Shown here piece by piece: positions 45,164-56,948 of a DNA stretch of 64,000 nucleotides. The translations under genes were made by a program, and so were the position numbers. This DNA is from Phocoena phocoena (Eukaryota > Chordata > Mammalia > Artiodactyla > Phocoenidae). A model generated the notes under the pieces. That model was given only the letters and a program-made list of their open reading frames with translations, was not told the origin of the DNA and made no database searches. Each line of letters starts with the position of its first letter. Within the stretch, counting starts at the first letter, position 1. Where the stretch lies: positions 155,966,270 through 156,030,269 of the forward strand of contig NC_089220.1 of assembly GCF_963924675.1 (NCBI RefSeq). Direction: 5' to 3'.

Positions 45164-47148
45164 TGTGCTTAATTTACTGTTTTTGTGGTCCGCTTTTCGC
45201 AGGCTGTAGGTTCGTAGTTCCCATTGTTTTTCGTGTCTGCCCCCAGTGCCTAAATTTGGTTCAGTGGGTTGTGTAGGGTTCCTGGTGGAGGGGACTAGTG
45301 CCTGTGTTCTGGTGGATGAGGCTGGATCTTTTCTTTCTGATGTTTTGCGCTGTCTGTGATCTTATTATGAATTTAGGCAGCCTCTCTGCTAATGGGTCGT
45401 GTTGTGTTCCTGTCTTGCTAGTTGTTTGTCATAGGGTGTCCAGAACTGTAGCTTGCTCGTCGTGGAGTGGTGATGTGTCTTAGTGTTGAGATGGAGACCT
45501 CTGGGAGAGCTTTCGCCATTTAATGTGGAGCTGGGAGGTCTTTGTTTGATCATTGTCCTGAATTCGGCTCTCCCACCTCAGAGGTACAGGCCTGACACCC
45601 GGCCGGAGCACCAAGACCCTGTCAGCCACATGGCTTAGAAGATAAGGGAGAAAGAAAGAGAGAGAGAGGGATGGAGGGAGGGAGGGAGGAAGGAAGAGAG
45701 TTATTAAAATAAAAAAATTATTATTAAAAATAAAAAAATTGAAAAGTAATTTAAAAAAAGATAGGAAGAAGAGAGCAACCAAATCAAAAAGCAAATCCAC
45801 CAATCATACCAAGCACTAAAAACTATAGTTCAGATAGAACCTTAGTACAAATGGTAAAAGCAAAGCTATAGAGACAAAATCACACAAAGAAGCATACGCA
45901 TACACACTCACAAAAAGAGAAAAAGGAAAAAAACATATATTGTTACTCCCAAATTTTGGGATGATTCATTGTCTATTGAGGTATTATATAGATGCCCGTA
46001 CATCAAGTTGATTGGCGAGATTTAATCAGCTGCTCCTGAGGCTGGTTGGAGAGATTTCCCTTTCTCTTCTTTGTTTGCCCAGCTCCTGGGGTTCAGCTTT
46101 GGATTTGGCCCTGCCTCTGCATGTAGGTCACCTGAGGGCATCTCTTTTTCACTCAGATAGGATGGAGTTGAAGGAGCAGCTTATTAGGGGGCTCTGGATC
46201 ACTCAGGCTGGCAGCAGGGAGGGGTACAGAATGTGGGGCGAGCCTGCAGCGGCATAGGCCAATGTGATGTTGCAACAGCCTGAGGTGCACTGTGTGTTCT
46301 CCTGGGGAAGTTGTGCCTGGATCATGGGACCCTGGCAGTGGCAGGCTGCACACGCTCCCAGGAGGAGAGGTGTGGATAGTGACCTGTGCTTGTACACAAG
46401 CTTCTTGGTGGCTGCAGCAGCAGCCTTAGTGTCTCATGCCCGTCTCTGGTGTCTGCGCTGATACCCACGGCTCACGCCCATCTCTGGAGCTCCTTTAGGC
46501 GGTGCTCTGAATCCCCTCTCCTCGTGCACTCTGAAACAAAGGTTTCTTGCCTTTTAAGCAGGTCCAGACTTTTTCCCGGACTCCCTCCTGGCTAGCTGTG
46601 GTGCATTACCCCCCTTTAGGCTGTGTTCACGCAGCCAACCCTAGTCGTCTCTGTGGGATGTGACCTCCGATGAAGCCGGAGCCTCAGGTCCCATCCCCCA
46701 CATGTCCCGGCCGACGGGTGAGCAGAGAAGCCTCTGGGACTGGTGAATCCTGGTCTGCATGGATCCTCTGTGTGGGAATCTCTGCACTTTGCCTTCTGCA
46801 CCCCTGTTGCTGCAGTCTCCTCTGTGGCTCTGAAGCTCCCCCCCCATCCCACGCCACCCCTGTCTCTGCCAGTGAAGCAGATTCCTAGTTTGTGGAAACT
46901 TTTCCTCCTTCTCAGCTACCTCCCCGAGGAGCAGGTCCCATCTCTACTCTTTTGTCTCTGTTTTGTCTTTTTCTTTTGTCGTACCCAGTTACGTGGGGAT
47001 TTTCTTGCCTTTTGGGAAGTCTGAGGTCTTCTGCCAGTGTTCAGTAGATGTTCTTTAGGAGTTTTTCCACATGTAGATGTAATTTTGATGTATTTGTGGG
47101 GAGGAAGGTGATCTCCACGTCTTACTCCTCTGCCATCTTGAAGGTCCC
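45164..47148 (-). promoter_or_regulatory. L1 5'UTR / internal promoter region
   Basis: About 2 kb upstream of ORF1, GC-richer than the surroundings, ending at the element start (reverse strand GGGGGACCTTCAAGATGGCA, whose AAGATGGC core is a YY1-like site typical of mammalian L1 5' ends). It contains a GA/GGGA-rich simple repeat and A-rich block at about 45640-45960. Frames of 60-120 codons here on both strands show no domain. Confidence 0.85.
45640..45780 (+). repeat. GA / GGAGG simple repeat and A-rich tract in L1 5'UTR
   Basis: AAAGAAAGAGAGAGAG followed by GGATGGAGGGAGGGAGGGAG and then AAATAAAAAAATT-type sequence. Confidence 0.85.
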
Positions 47149-49131
47149 CCTTATTGTTGAGTTTTAAGAGTTCTTTGTATATTGTGGATAACAGTCCTTT
47201 ATTAGATGTGTCTTTTGCAAATATTTCCTCCCATCTTATAGTTTGTCCTTGTCTCATTCTCTTAATATTGTCTTTCACAGAGCAGAATTCTTTATTTTAA
47301 TAAGTCCAGCTTATCAACTATGTCTTTCTTAAACTTTGTTTTTGGTGTTGTATCTAAAAAATCTTCACCATACCCAATGTCATCTAGATTTTCTCTTATG
47401 TTATCTACTATGAGTTTTATAGTTCCACATTTTACATCTATGATTTAATTTGAGTTAATTTTTGTAAAGGGTATAAGGTCTGTGTCTAGAGTCTTTCTTT
47501 CTTTCTTTCTTTTTATGCATGTTGATATCCAGTTGTTTAAGCGCCATTTATTGAAAATAGTCTTCATTTCTCCATTGAATTGCTTTTGTTCCTTTGTCAA
47601 GGATGAGTTGACTATATTTATATGGGTTATTTCTGAGTTCTGTACTTTGTTCCATAGGTGGACTTACCTATTCTTTTCCCAATACCACGCTGTCTTATTA
47701 CTGAAGCTTTATAGTCAGTCTTAAAGTCAGGTAGTGTCAGTCCTCTGATTTTGTTCTTCTCCTTCAATATTGGGTTGCCTATTCTGGGTTTTTCATCTCT
47801 CCTTACAAACTTTAGAATTCTCAGTAGCCACAAAATAACTTGGTGGAATTCAATCTGGAATTGCATTGAATCTATAGACTGAGTTGGGAAGAACTGATAT
47901 CTTGACAATCCTGAGTCTCCCAATCCATAAACATGGAATATTTCTCCATTTATTTGGTTCGATTTTGATACCTTTCATCAGAGTTTTGTAGTTCTTCTCA
48001 AAAAGCTCTTGTACACATTTTGTTAGATTTATAGCTAGTCATTAATTTTGGAGATGCCAAAGTAAACGGTGTTGTGTTTTTAATCTCAAATTCCACTTGT
48101 TCATTGCTGCTGTATAGTAAAATGATTGACTTTTTTATATTAACCTTATATCCTGCAACCTTGTTATAATTGCTTATTAGTTCTAGGCATTTCTTTTTGT
48201 CAACTCTTTAAGGTTTTATTCATGGATTTGTAAATATGAACAAAAATAATTTATTTCTTCCTTCTCAGTCAATAAATATACCACTTAAGATCATGCAATT
48301 TTTCCTTTTTAATCTGTTGATGTGATGGATTGCATTAATTGGTTTTACAGTGTTGAACCAGCCTGTGTACCTGTGATAAATCTCACTTGATAGTTGAGTA
48401 TGATTCTTTGTATATCATTTTGGATTCAAGTTGCTCATTTCTTCTGTGGATTTTTGTATATATGTTCATGAAGGATATTAGTCTGTAGTTTTCTTCTAAT
48501 GTCTATGTCTGGTTTTGTTATTAGGGTAATCCTGGCCTCACAGAATGAGTTAGGTGAGATTTCCTCTAATTCTATTTTATGAAAGAGATTTTAGAGAATC
48601 AATAGAGTTTCTTCCATAAAAATTTGGTACAATTCTCTGGTGAATGCATCTAGGCCTGCTGCTTTCTATCTTGGAAGGTTATTATTGATTGAATTATTGA
48701 TTCAGTTTCTTTAATGGATAAATGTCTCTTTAGATTATTTTTTCTTGTGCGAGTTTAGGGAAATTGTGTCCTTCAAGGAATTGGTCCATTTCTCCTAGGT
48801 GATCAAATTTGTGGGCAAAATGTTTTTCATAATATTCCCTTATTCTTTTCATGTCCCTGGCATCTGTAGTGATGTCCCTCTTTCATTTCTGGTATTAGTA
48901 TTTTGTGTCTTCTATTTTTCTTAGTCAGCATGACAGGCTTATATATTTTATTGATCTTTTCAAAAAATCAGCTTTAAGTTTTTAAACATTTTATTGATTT
49001 TCAGTTTCAATCGTTCTAGCTTTAATTTTTATTATTCCTTTTCTTCTGCTTCATTTGGACTTAATTATTCTTTTTACCAAATGCTTTATGAGTATTATTA
49101 TTAATTTTATTTACTATTTTTTAATTTAATC
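47149..49131 (-). mobile_element. Old L1, 5'-ward half of the split element (ORF2 region), minus strand
   Basis: Resumes the old L1 of 38425-39440 with TATTGTTGAGTTTTAAGAGT. It runs on through the ORF2 C-terminal and RT regions. The minus-strand translation contains GLTLPDFKTDYKASVI, a typical L1 ORF2 block (47923-47627). It ends near 49131 at a SINE. All frames are short and broken. Confidence 0.9.
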
Positions 49132-49354
49132 TATTTCATTCATTTTTTGGCGGGGGTTCACGGGCCTCTCACTGTTGTGGCCTCTCCCGTTGCGGAGCAC
49201 AGGCTCCGGACGTGCAGGCTCAGCGGCCATGGCTCACAGGCCTAGCCGCTCCGCGGAATGTGGAATCTTCCCAGACCGGGGCACGAACCCGTGTCCCGTG
49301 CGTCGGCAGGCAGACTCTCAACCACTGCACCACCAGGGAAGCCGTATTTCATTC
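49132..49354 (-). mobile_element. CHR SINE (CHR-2-like), minus strand
   Basis: SINE body 49142-49344: short T tail, GGCCTCTCACTGTTGTGGCC, GATCTTCCCAGACC-like middle (one base changed) and reversed head CCACCAGGGAAGCC. Duplications TATTTCATTC at 49132-49141 and 49345-49354 are identical. Confidence 0.95.
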
Positions 49355-49389
49355 TTTATGTATATGTGTGTCTCTGTATAAATATAATC

Positions 49390-49477
49390 ACATCTTCTTG
49401 ATTCTTTTCCTCTCATCCATCAATGGACACTTAGTTTTTTCCATATCTTAGCTATTGTAAATAGTGCTGCATTGAGC

Positions 49478-49517
<40 letters not shown>

Positions 49518-49600
49518 ATTTCTAGTTGTTTTCATTTTCTTTGGATATATACTCATAGGTGTGTGAGCTGGGAGTTTATATAGCAATTCCCATTAGTGGT
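49390..49600 (-). mobile_element. L1 3'-region fragment, minus strand, with (AT)16
   Basis: CATCCATCAATGGACACTTA, GCTATTGTAAATAGTGCTGC and TTTCTTTGGATATATACTCA are reversed L1 3'-region text. A pure (AT)n run of about 16 units lies at 49483-49514. Because this text belongs nearer an L1 3' end than the sequence at 49131, it is a separate L1 piece. Confidence 0.8.
49483..49514 (+). repeat. (AT)16 microsatellite
   Basis: A perfect dinucleotide run within an L1 fragment, likely to be length-polymorphic. Confidence 0.95.
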
Positions 49601-49875
49601 TAATTGAGGGCTATTCCCAGGGTATGTGGGAACTGGCTATTCCCAGTTCCCTGGCACCTCTGGCCTGCAGTGCATGTGAGGGCAAAAGGATCTGTACTAA
49701 TGGAAAGAAGTTTCTCAGGCACAAGTTCGCAGACACTCTAGTCTCACATCAGCCAGAAGACGCTGACTTGGTAGGACCTGAGGAATATGGGGTGTGGGGG
49801 AGGTGAGGCACAGCCAACATCTGCTAGAGTGTGCAGTAGATGGTGCTTGTTATTAACACAGCGAGCAACCAGATA

Positions 49876-50062
49876 TGGTTAACGGATATGCACTACTGTA
49901 TATAAAATAGACAAACAACAAGGACCTACTGTTACAGCACAGGGAACTATACTCAATATCTTGTAATAATCTATAAATGGAAAAGAATCTGAAAAAAGTA
50001 TATAAAAATGAATTGCTTTGCTGTACACCTGAAATGTTAGTCAATTATACTTTGATTAAAAA
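49876..50062 (+). mobile_element. Cetartiodactyl L1 3' terminus, plus strand, 5'-truncated
   Basis: AACAACAAGGACCTACTGTT, GCACAGGGAACTATACTCAA, ATTGCTTTGCTGTACACCTG, TTATACTTTGATTAAAAAAA and then an A/G-rich tail. It is the plus-strand version of 29230-29460. Confidence 0.88.
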
Positions 50063-50695
50063 AAAGAAAGAAAAAAGAAAGTGCAGGAGAGTGTGAAACT
50101 GAGAGGATGGAATTGGGCCTCCTGTCCTCTGGCTGAAGACAGGTAATGAGTTCTGTGTCTCTGCCGCAGTGTCAGGCTCCAGCAGAGAGAACCCTGTGCA
50201 GAATTCGAAATGCACAGTGCCAGCCTTTTTGTATAGCAGAGATTCTCCAAACCTACTTCACCACGGAACGAGAGCATTAGATAATTTTTAACAATAGAGC
50301 TGGTGGGTGTGTGTCGACCTAGGCGTGCTCCCTGTCCTTGCCACTGGATGGACAGCTTGATCAATCGTGAACAAATGTTCACAGAGAAGTCAAACAAATG
50401 AAAAGGATGGGAAAAGCTAATGAGCGATAAAAGATCCTGAAACAGCCTGCAAATAAGTCTGACGCTCCTTTTCCCTTTAAATGACGGATCACTTTAAGTG
50501 ATTGGGAATTTCTCCTTCTCATTAGGATTGTCAATATTTAGGGTTGCACCTTCTTTCTGATCACAGATGCCCATATAATAGCTGTCAGTTCAATTGGACA
50601 AATATTTTTTCAATCACATGTGACTATCAAAGTGAAGAAATGAAGACTACTTGTCAGTTATAATTCTGAGGTTTGATAAGAAGTGGTTTAGAATT
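50063..50695. other. Unrecognised sequence, no gene seen
   Basis: A 113-codon minus-strand frame runs out of this stretch into the L1 A-rich tail, encoding Phe/Leu/Ser-rich sequence. Not a gene. Confidence 0.5.
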
Positions 50696-50699
50696 TTAA

Positions 50700-50935
50700 C
50701 TGGGATGTCCAGTGGACTTAGGGTTTGATTCCTGATCCACCATTAACTTAATTACTTGCTGTGTAACTTTGGGCAAGTAACTCAGAACTCTCAAAATCAC
50801 TGTTTTCTCATCTGTAGAATGAGTAAAATGATGGCGATACCCAGCTCATAGACAGACTCATGAGGATTAAAAGAAATAATCCATGTTAAAGATTATTGCC
50901 TGTAATATAGTAAGTATTAAGAAATAGATTTAATT
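50700..50935 (+). mobile_element. MIR SINE, plus strand, nearly full length
   Basis: CTTGCTGTGTAACTTTGGGC, AAGTAACTCAGAACTCTC, TTTTCTCATCTGTAGAATGA, CATGAGGATTAAAAGAAATA. Core and 3' part in MIR order. Confidence 0.88.
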
Positions 50936-52340
50936 ATAATGTTTACATAGTTGTTGTGGTTGAAGTGGTGGTAGCCATGGTTGTATTAATCGTGGTATTA
51001 CAAGTATGCTGGTCCCTTTCACTGCTGAAGGCATTGGAAAGAACATGGATTTTGAAGAGAAACAATCCTGAATTTTAATTCTATCTCTATGCACATCCGA
51101 GCATTTGTTAGAAATGTGCTGAGAAATGCTTACAAAACACCAAGAAATATTTGAAACTGAATAAAAACTAAAGGCTCAATAAATATGAACTCCCTTTTCC
51201 TCGCCTCTCTTCATTCTGGCTTAAGTGCACCCAAAGGTGAGTGATCCGTAGAACTTATAAACGTTTTTTAAATTATTATTTTAAAAAAGTATCAATAACT
51301 CTAGCATGAAAATAAAATTAAAAAAATTTCATCTATATTGTAAACCATTTGACCATGTTACTGAGGCAGTCTTTTAAATCTATTGGTAGTTCATTCACCA
51401 AAATAATTTTAGCCTCAGGGAATATGAGAACAAATTTGTGCCTCTGCAGAGTATGCCATGACCCAGAGTTAAAAATATTAATAGGTAAGACAATTTCATG
51501 TGAAATAAAAGAGAGGTAAATACATGTAATTTGTAAATGTAGTTCAAGGTAGGCTCAGAAAAATGCCAGGTCTAGAACCATGAACACAAGTGAAACCTGC
51601 TATTTTTCTAATCTGTGACTCTTTGGGTGGGAGAGCAGCTTTTGACCCTATATCATCACTTTGCAAAACTGTATTTAACCGCTTGTGAAGAAAAGTAGGC
51701 AGTGGAAAAACTGTTTTGTTCAGAATCACAGAGGTAGATAATGCATTGTCTGAAAGCAAGGACTTTAATGATTTATTAGGTGATGGAAACCTGTATTCAT
51801 TTGTGCCCAATATACCTCATAATTTTGGTGTGTAATTTATATGCTGTGATAAGAGTTGTCCCTTTACTTTCATGATAGAAGTTGCTGCCAATACATAATT
51901 ATAACTTGGTGTTATCTGAGAGATATGCTTTAGTCTAATACTTTTGTGATACATACTTTTATTGCATAAAATATTTTATTTTGTAAAAAATATGGAATTG
52001 TCCATGTTTCCTACTTTTACAGTATATTTTATAGAAAATATTATTAATATATATTATTTTTACATGGATTATTTCATTTCACAGGATGAGATATTAATTT
52101 AAAGCAAACTGTTTAAAAAACAATGATAAGCCTCCATTAAAGATGGATAAACAGGCTAATATGGGCTCTAATTTCTACCATTTTCTTTCTCATTGTACAT
52201 CCTCTCTTGGCACTTCAATTTCTCCATCAATAAAATGGGAACATTTTCAGTATTTTCTATAAGAAAACTACCTCTTGCTCTAAAAGGCTAGAATTAAAAC
52301 TCAGGATTGTTTCTCTCCAAAATCAGTGCTCTTTCACTTG
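50936..52340. other. Unrecognised sequence, no gene seen
   Basis: AT-rich, no repeat recognised. Confidence 0.5.
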
Positions 52341-53625
52341 TATTGGGTGGGCCAAAAAGTGCCTTTGGTGTTTTAAGTAAAAATAAAAGACACATTTTTC
52401 ATTTTCACCAATAACTTTATTGTACAAAGTATTCACCCTTTTGTTCCACTACCTTCTGCCATTTTTCAGGCAACTCCATAATTCCATCTTCCCAAAACTT
52501 TTTATCTTTTTGAGCAAAGAACTGTTCCAGGTACCTTTTACAGTCTTCCAGGGAATTGAAATTTTATCCATGAAGAGAATTTTGTAAAGACCAAAACAAA
52601 TGGAAATCCGAAGGTGCAATGTCTGGTGAATACAACAGGTGAATCAGAACTTCCCAGTCATGCTGTAACAGTTTTTGCCTGGTCATCAGAGAGACATGTG
52701 GTCTTGCGTTATCTTGATGGAAGATTATGCGTTTTCTCTTGACTAATTCTGGACACTTTTCATCGAGTGCCACTTTCAGTTGGTCTAATTGGGAGCAGTA
52801 CTTGTTAGAATTAATCGTTTGGTTTTCCGGAAGGAGCTCATAACAGAGGACTCCCTTCCAATCCCACTATATATACAACATCACCTTCTTTGGATGAAGA
52901 CTGGCCTTTGGTGTGGTTGGTGGTGATTCATTTCGCTGCCCCACGATCTCTTCCATTCCACATTGTTGTACAGTATCCACTTTTCATCGCCCATCACAGC
53001 TTGTTTTAAAAACAGAACATTTTCATTATGTTTCAGTAGAGAATCTCATGTGGAAATATGGTCAAGAAGGTTTTTTATGCTTAACGTGGAACCCAAACAT
53101 CAAAGCGATTCACATAACCAAGCTGGTGCAAATAATTTTCAATGCTTGATTCAGATATTTTGAGTATGTTGGCCATGTCCCACGTGGTATAATGTTGATT
53201 GTCCTCAATTATTGTTTCGATTTGATAGCTATCAACTTCAAGTGGTCTACCCAACTGTGGAGCATTGTCCAGCAAGAAAACTCCAGCACGAAGCTTCGCA
53301 AACCACTTTTGACACATTCGATCAGTCACAACACCTTCTCCATACACTGCACAAATCTTTTCTTTGAGTTTCAGTTGCGTTTTTACCTTTCTTAAAATAA
53401 TAAAGCATAAGATGCTGAAAATGTTGCTTTTTTCTTCCATCTTCAATATTAAAATGGCTACACAAAAATACACCAATTTTGGTAGGTCTTTTTATAAATG
53501 CATGCTGATATGACAGTTGTCACATACAGTCTAACAAAATTGTTTCAAATGAAGTTAAAAATAGCTAAGTGCTACTAGAGCCATCTTATGGAAAAAAACG
53601 AATGAACGTTTTGGCCCCCCCAATA
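52341..53625 (-). mobile_element. Full-length mariner DNA transposon with TA target duplication
   Basis: Element 52343-53623, 1281 bp, the usual mariner size. The left end TTGGGTGGGCCAAAAAG and the right end (reverse complement TTGGGGGGGCCAAAACGTTC) form the terminal inverted repeats. TA dinucleotides at 52341-52342 and 53624-53625 are the target duplication. It carries a minus-strand transposase pseudogene. Mariners of this kind are known in ruminant and cetacean genomes. Confidence 0.95.
52560..53440 (-). pseudogene. Mariner transposase (DD34D), frame-broken
   Basis: The transposase binds the terminal repeats and cuts and pastes the element at TA. The likely start is the ATG at 53440 (MEEKSN...). 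The N-terminal DNA-binding part (53440-53081) includes GRPLEVDSYQIETII and ends WVPR before a stop. The catalytic part follows in shifted frames: MGDEKWILYNNV around 52990-52955 (first Asp, codon 52988-52986), HQDNARPH (second Asp, 52713-52711) and SPDIAPSDFHLF (third Asp, 52608-52606). Second and third Asp are 34 residues apart, the mariner signature. The distance between the first and second Asp codons is not a multiple of three, proving a frameshift. The enzyme cannot be made, although all three acidic codons survive. Confidence 0.92.
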
Positions 53626-56215
53626 CTAAGTCGTTGAAGGGAATAGTCACTTTTTCAAAGTCTTTCTATGTGTTTTTCATGGGGAAAAAGTCTAAGTGAT
53701 ATTTTCATGTGGAGGATCATCTAGCGTGCTTGTATGTTGATTCTGTTTGTCTCCATCTCAGTTAGATATGTGAACACATAAAACCATACCTGTGGAACCT
53801 AGATGCCTCAATTCTATGGAATGCAAACATTGAATCCAGGTAGCCTATTTTCATCTACCAATGATGCATACTTCTGGGCTTTGGCAAGTCACAGTTGCAT
53901 AGCATGACAAATATTACAACCATTCATCTCTGCTTTACTTCTTTCCAGTAAACTGTAGGTTTGTACTTCTACATTCCCTCTTATGTCCTGACCTTGACAT
54001 GAGGCATAGCTATGGGATGAGCTTTGTTCAAAAAGTGTGAGTAGAAATGATGCATGTTATTTTGAGCAGAGGCACTTCATTTGCTGGTACACAACTCTCA
54101 GCCTCTCCTTTTCTCTTGCCATGGCTATTGTAAACACCTCTGGTGACATGGAGATGTAAGGTTGAGCTGTCATGTGGAGGACATGTATCCTGGTGATTGA
54201 CCTCAGCCCACAGCAAACTTTGGCTGTATCAGTAATTAACTACCATTGTTTCAAGGTCTAGAGATTTTAGAATTCTTTATTATTATAAGAAAACTCAACC
54301 AATCCTGACTAATGGATATGGACATGAAACAGCCTCATCTATTTATCCCAAAAACAGCACTTTTGAGTATTGAGTAGGCGGGTACAGCCTCAGCATTCAA
54401 CCACTGCAATTTAAAAAATGTCATTTTTTATCATTTTGAACATGCTTACATAGTGCCCCTCTTCAGGCAATGCTCTGACTGCTAGAAATATGAAGGGATA
54501 TAAACTCATGATTAGATTTTCTCATTTCTAAGTGGAAGGTCAAACCTCATAATCACATTATCAAAGAAGAAATACAAATAATGAATGTCCCACAGGACTT
54601 TAGATAGGTGAAGGCTATTTTTCAATTGCAGTCTATTTTTCTTACATCATAATAGTTTGTTTCCATGAAGTCCTTAGAATTTTAGAGTGAGATTCTTCAA
54701 ACATTCAAAGTGCCATTTCACTTCCAACATACAAATAACATTTTCATAAATAAAATGAAGCTCTGTGTATTTGATTGTTACCATAGCATATTAAAATGGT
54801 GGTAATTTTTTCACCATACCAAGAAGTTGTGTTTGGAATATTCTTCCATAAATTATAGACTCTAGGATATACTTAAAATTTTTCTTGTAGGGCTCTCATT
54901 AGTTCTCAAAGATACAGGCATTTCCCTCTTGAGCAGCTGAAACTGAGGTGCAATGAGTGGCCCTTGACGTTATTAAATGTCAGCAACAGAAACACCAGGG
55001 ACAAAAATGTAAATAGTAACTTCAAATAAGAGCTGCAAATCAAAAGTCAGAAGGATGGACACTCCAATTTGTGGGTGCCATAGTATAGATAAAGCTAGAG
55101 TGCTTTATCATTAAGCTATTTTTTAATATAGATAACTGTATGAAGCCTGCTCGAGGGTTTATTACAATAAAGCCTAATTTATTTCATTATTAATGATTCC
55201 TTTCTGACAGTGCTGAATAGGTCAGTTAGAAATGGAAAAATTCTTAATCCTCGCCAATTTTTTCTGTATGGCTAAGCTTTTCTTCCATGTGGGATAAATA
55301 TAGTTCGTAACTCTTCATTTCTAATCATGAGCATTTAAAGCACCTTAAAAACTCAACGATTACTCTTTTTCTGTTGTTTTCTAAAGAAATTAATTTGTAA
55401 GAAAGGAACATTATTAAATGCTTTCTTTATATTACTGAACGTCTTTTTCATTATGAAAATAAAGCATGCTTAATTTAGGACATTGAGAAATTAAAGGAGA
55501 TTAATTAAGGGAAAGCTAAAAATATTAATAAAAAATAATAGCCAACACAAACTGGGCACTTTTTTCTTATGAAATCGCCTGTAATCACACAATTCAGAAA
55601 AACATAATTGCCATTTCCCTTTAGTCCTATTTTCTAAAGATTGACTTATTTCCTCTATAGATTGTACCCTGAAATCCTTATTTTGAAGACAAATTCATCC
55701 ATTTAATTATTCTTTGAAATCATGATTTTGAAAGATATGTAATATTTCATCACTTAGTATATACCTGAAATGGTATGTACATCCATTTCCCTATTCTGTA
55801 TTTAGTCTATATTGTTTCATGCTTATAAATAATTTTATAGTTAACATCTTATATATTTATCTTTGAACACAGTATTAAGAAATCCATAGATAAGATTCTG
55901 AAAATTGGAATCAATGAAGTTGAAAAGTCAAAGGATCTTGAAATATATTGCCAATTAGCTCTTGAGAAAGATGACAATTTATTCCCCCACTATTCATGAG
56001 TTTATTTATGTATTATCCATATATCCATAATGTTCCAAGCACTGAAGATATAATAGAAAATAAGATAGGACTAGTGATGTACCAAAATTTGGTTTTAGGT
56101 GATATTTGGTAAATTCTGTTATTTGACTTTGTCCTTGCAATGTTGAATCTGAGAGGACTCTTTAGTGTCATTTCTGCCACTTCTAAACTTTAGTGGGGTC
56201 TATGATTGTCACAAA
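53626..56215. other. Unrecognised AT-rich sequence, no gene seen
   Basis: 2.6 kb without a named repeat. A weak L2-like end may lie at about 55995-56065. Confidence 0.5.
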
Positions 56216-56219
56216 TTTT

Positions 56220-56645
56220 AAAACAGATAAAATGGACCAATTCTTTGAAAGACACAGTTTCCAAAGCTCACTCAAAGATAAAGAGAAAAACTGAAGAGCC
56301 ATATATCTATTAAAAAATTGAATGAATAATTAATAATCTTCCAAAAAGAAAGTACAAGGCACAGATAGTTTCACAGGTGAATTCTACAAAATATTTAGAG
56401 AATAAATTATATTGACTCTCTATAGTCTTTTCCAGAAAACATAAACACAGGGAGCATTTCTTAACTTGCTCCCTGAGGCCAGCAATATTAAATCCAGACA
56501 AAGACATTACAAAAATGGAAAACTATAGACCAGTATCTCTCATGAACATACTTGTAAAAATGCTCAACAGAATATTAGCAAATTAATCCAACATTGTGTA
56601 AAAATCGTTGTACCTACAATCCGGTAGAATTTATTCAAGATATGG
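56220..56645 (+). mobile_element. Old L1 ORF2 fragment (RT region), plus strand
   Basis: TTTCACAGGTGAATTCTACA, then CCAGACAAAGACATTACAAA, CCAGTATCTCTCATGAACAT and CAACAGAATATTAGCAAATT follow the L1 ORF2 reverse-transcriptase coding order. The frame is broken and it is strongly diverged. Confidence 0.85.
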
Positions 56646-56948
56646 AATTGAGACATTTCCTTGGCATTAAAATTTTGGATCCTTTGAAATTTATTTTACT
56701 GTGCACTGAGTTATTGATCTAATTTTTCAAGATTCTAAACACAAATTAATACATTTTTAAGGAGAATTTACATATTTATAGTTTTGGCTTCTGGTTCTAG
56801 AAATGTTTAAACTCTTCATTATTTAATTTAATTTTGTCTTTATGTTCCTCGGGTTTTTTTTAAATCATTTTCTTCTTTTAGGTTTTGGATGTTATCTTGC
56901 TGGTTTATTCCTGAATATATTTTGTCATCATTTGCAATAGAATTTTTT

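Larger units (their letters stand above)
39446..47148 (-). mobile_element. Near full-length cetartiodactyl L1, minus strand, with nested insertions
   Basis: From right to left: 5' end at 47148, whose reverse complement starts GGGGGACCTTCAAGATGGCA; 5'UTR to 45164; ORF1 45163-44284; 58-bp spacer; ORF2 44225-39818; 3'UTR to 39446. Total 7.7 kb, about 7.1 kb after removing a 393-bp L1 insertion (40129-40521) and a 229-bp SINE insertion. All expected parts are present, but frameshifts in ORF1 and in the endonuclease region make it inactive. Its 3'UTR matches the L1 tail at 17285-17397. I could not find a convincing target duplication. An old L1 continues on both sides. Confidence 0.93.

Noticed and set aside
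45480..47024. Cluster of 60-107-codon frames in GC-richer sequence, possibly an exon-bearing region
   Set aside because: The stretch is the 5'UTR of the minus-strand L1, and no domain or splice pattern supports a host gene.
39405..47165. Target duplication of the long L1
   Set aside because: The sequence CTTA occurs at both junctions, but it is too short and imperfect, with extra bases at the 3' side, to be claimed as a duplication.
50056..50397. 113-codon minus-strand open frame
   Set aside because: Its C-terminus is translated from the A-rich tail of an L1 fragment (Phe/Leu/Ser-rich), and the remainder matches nothing.
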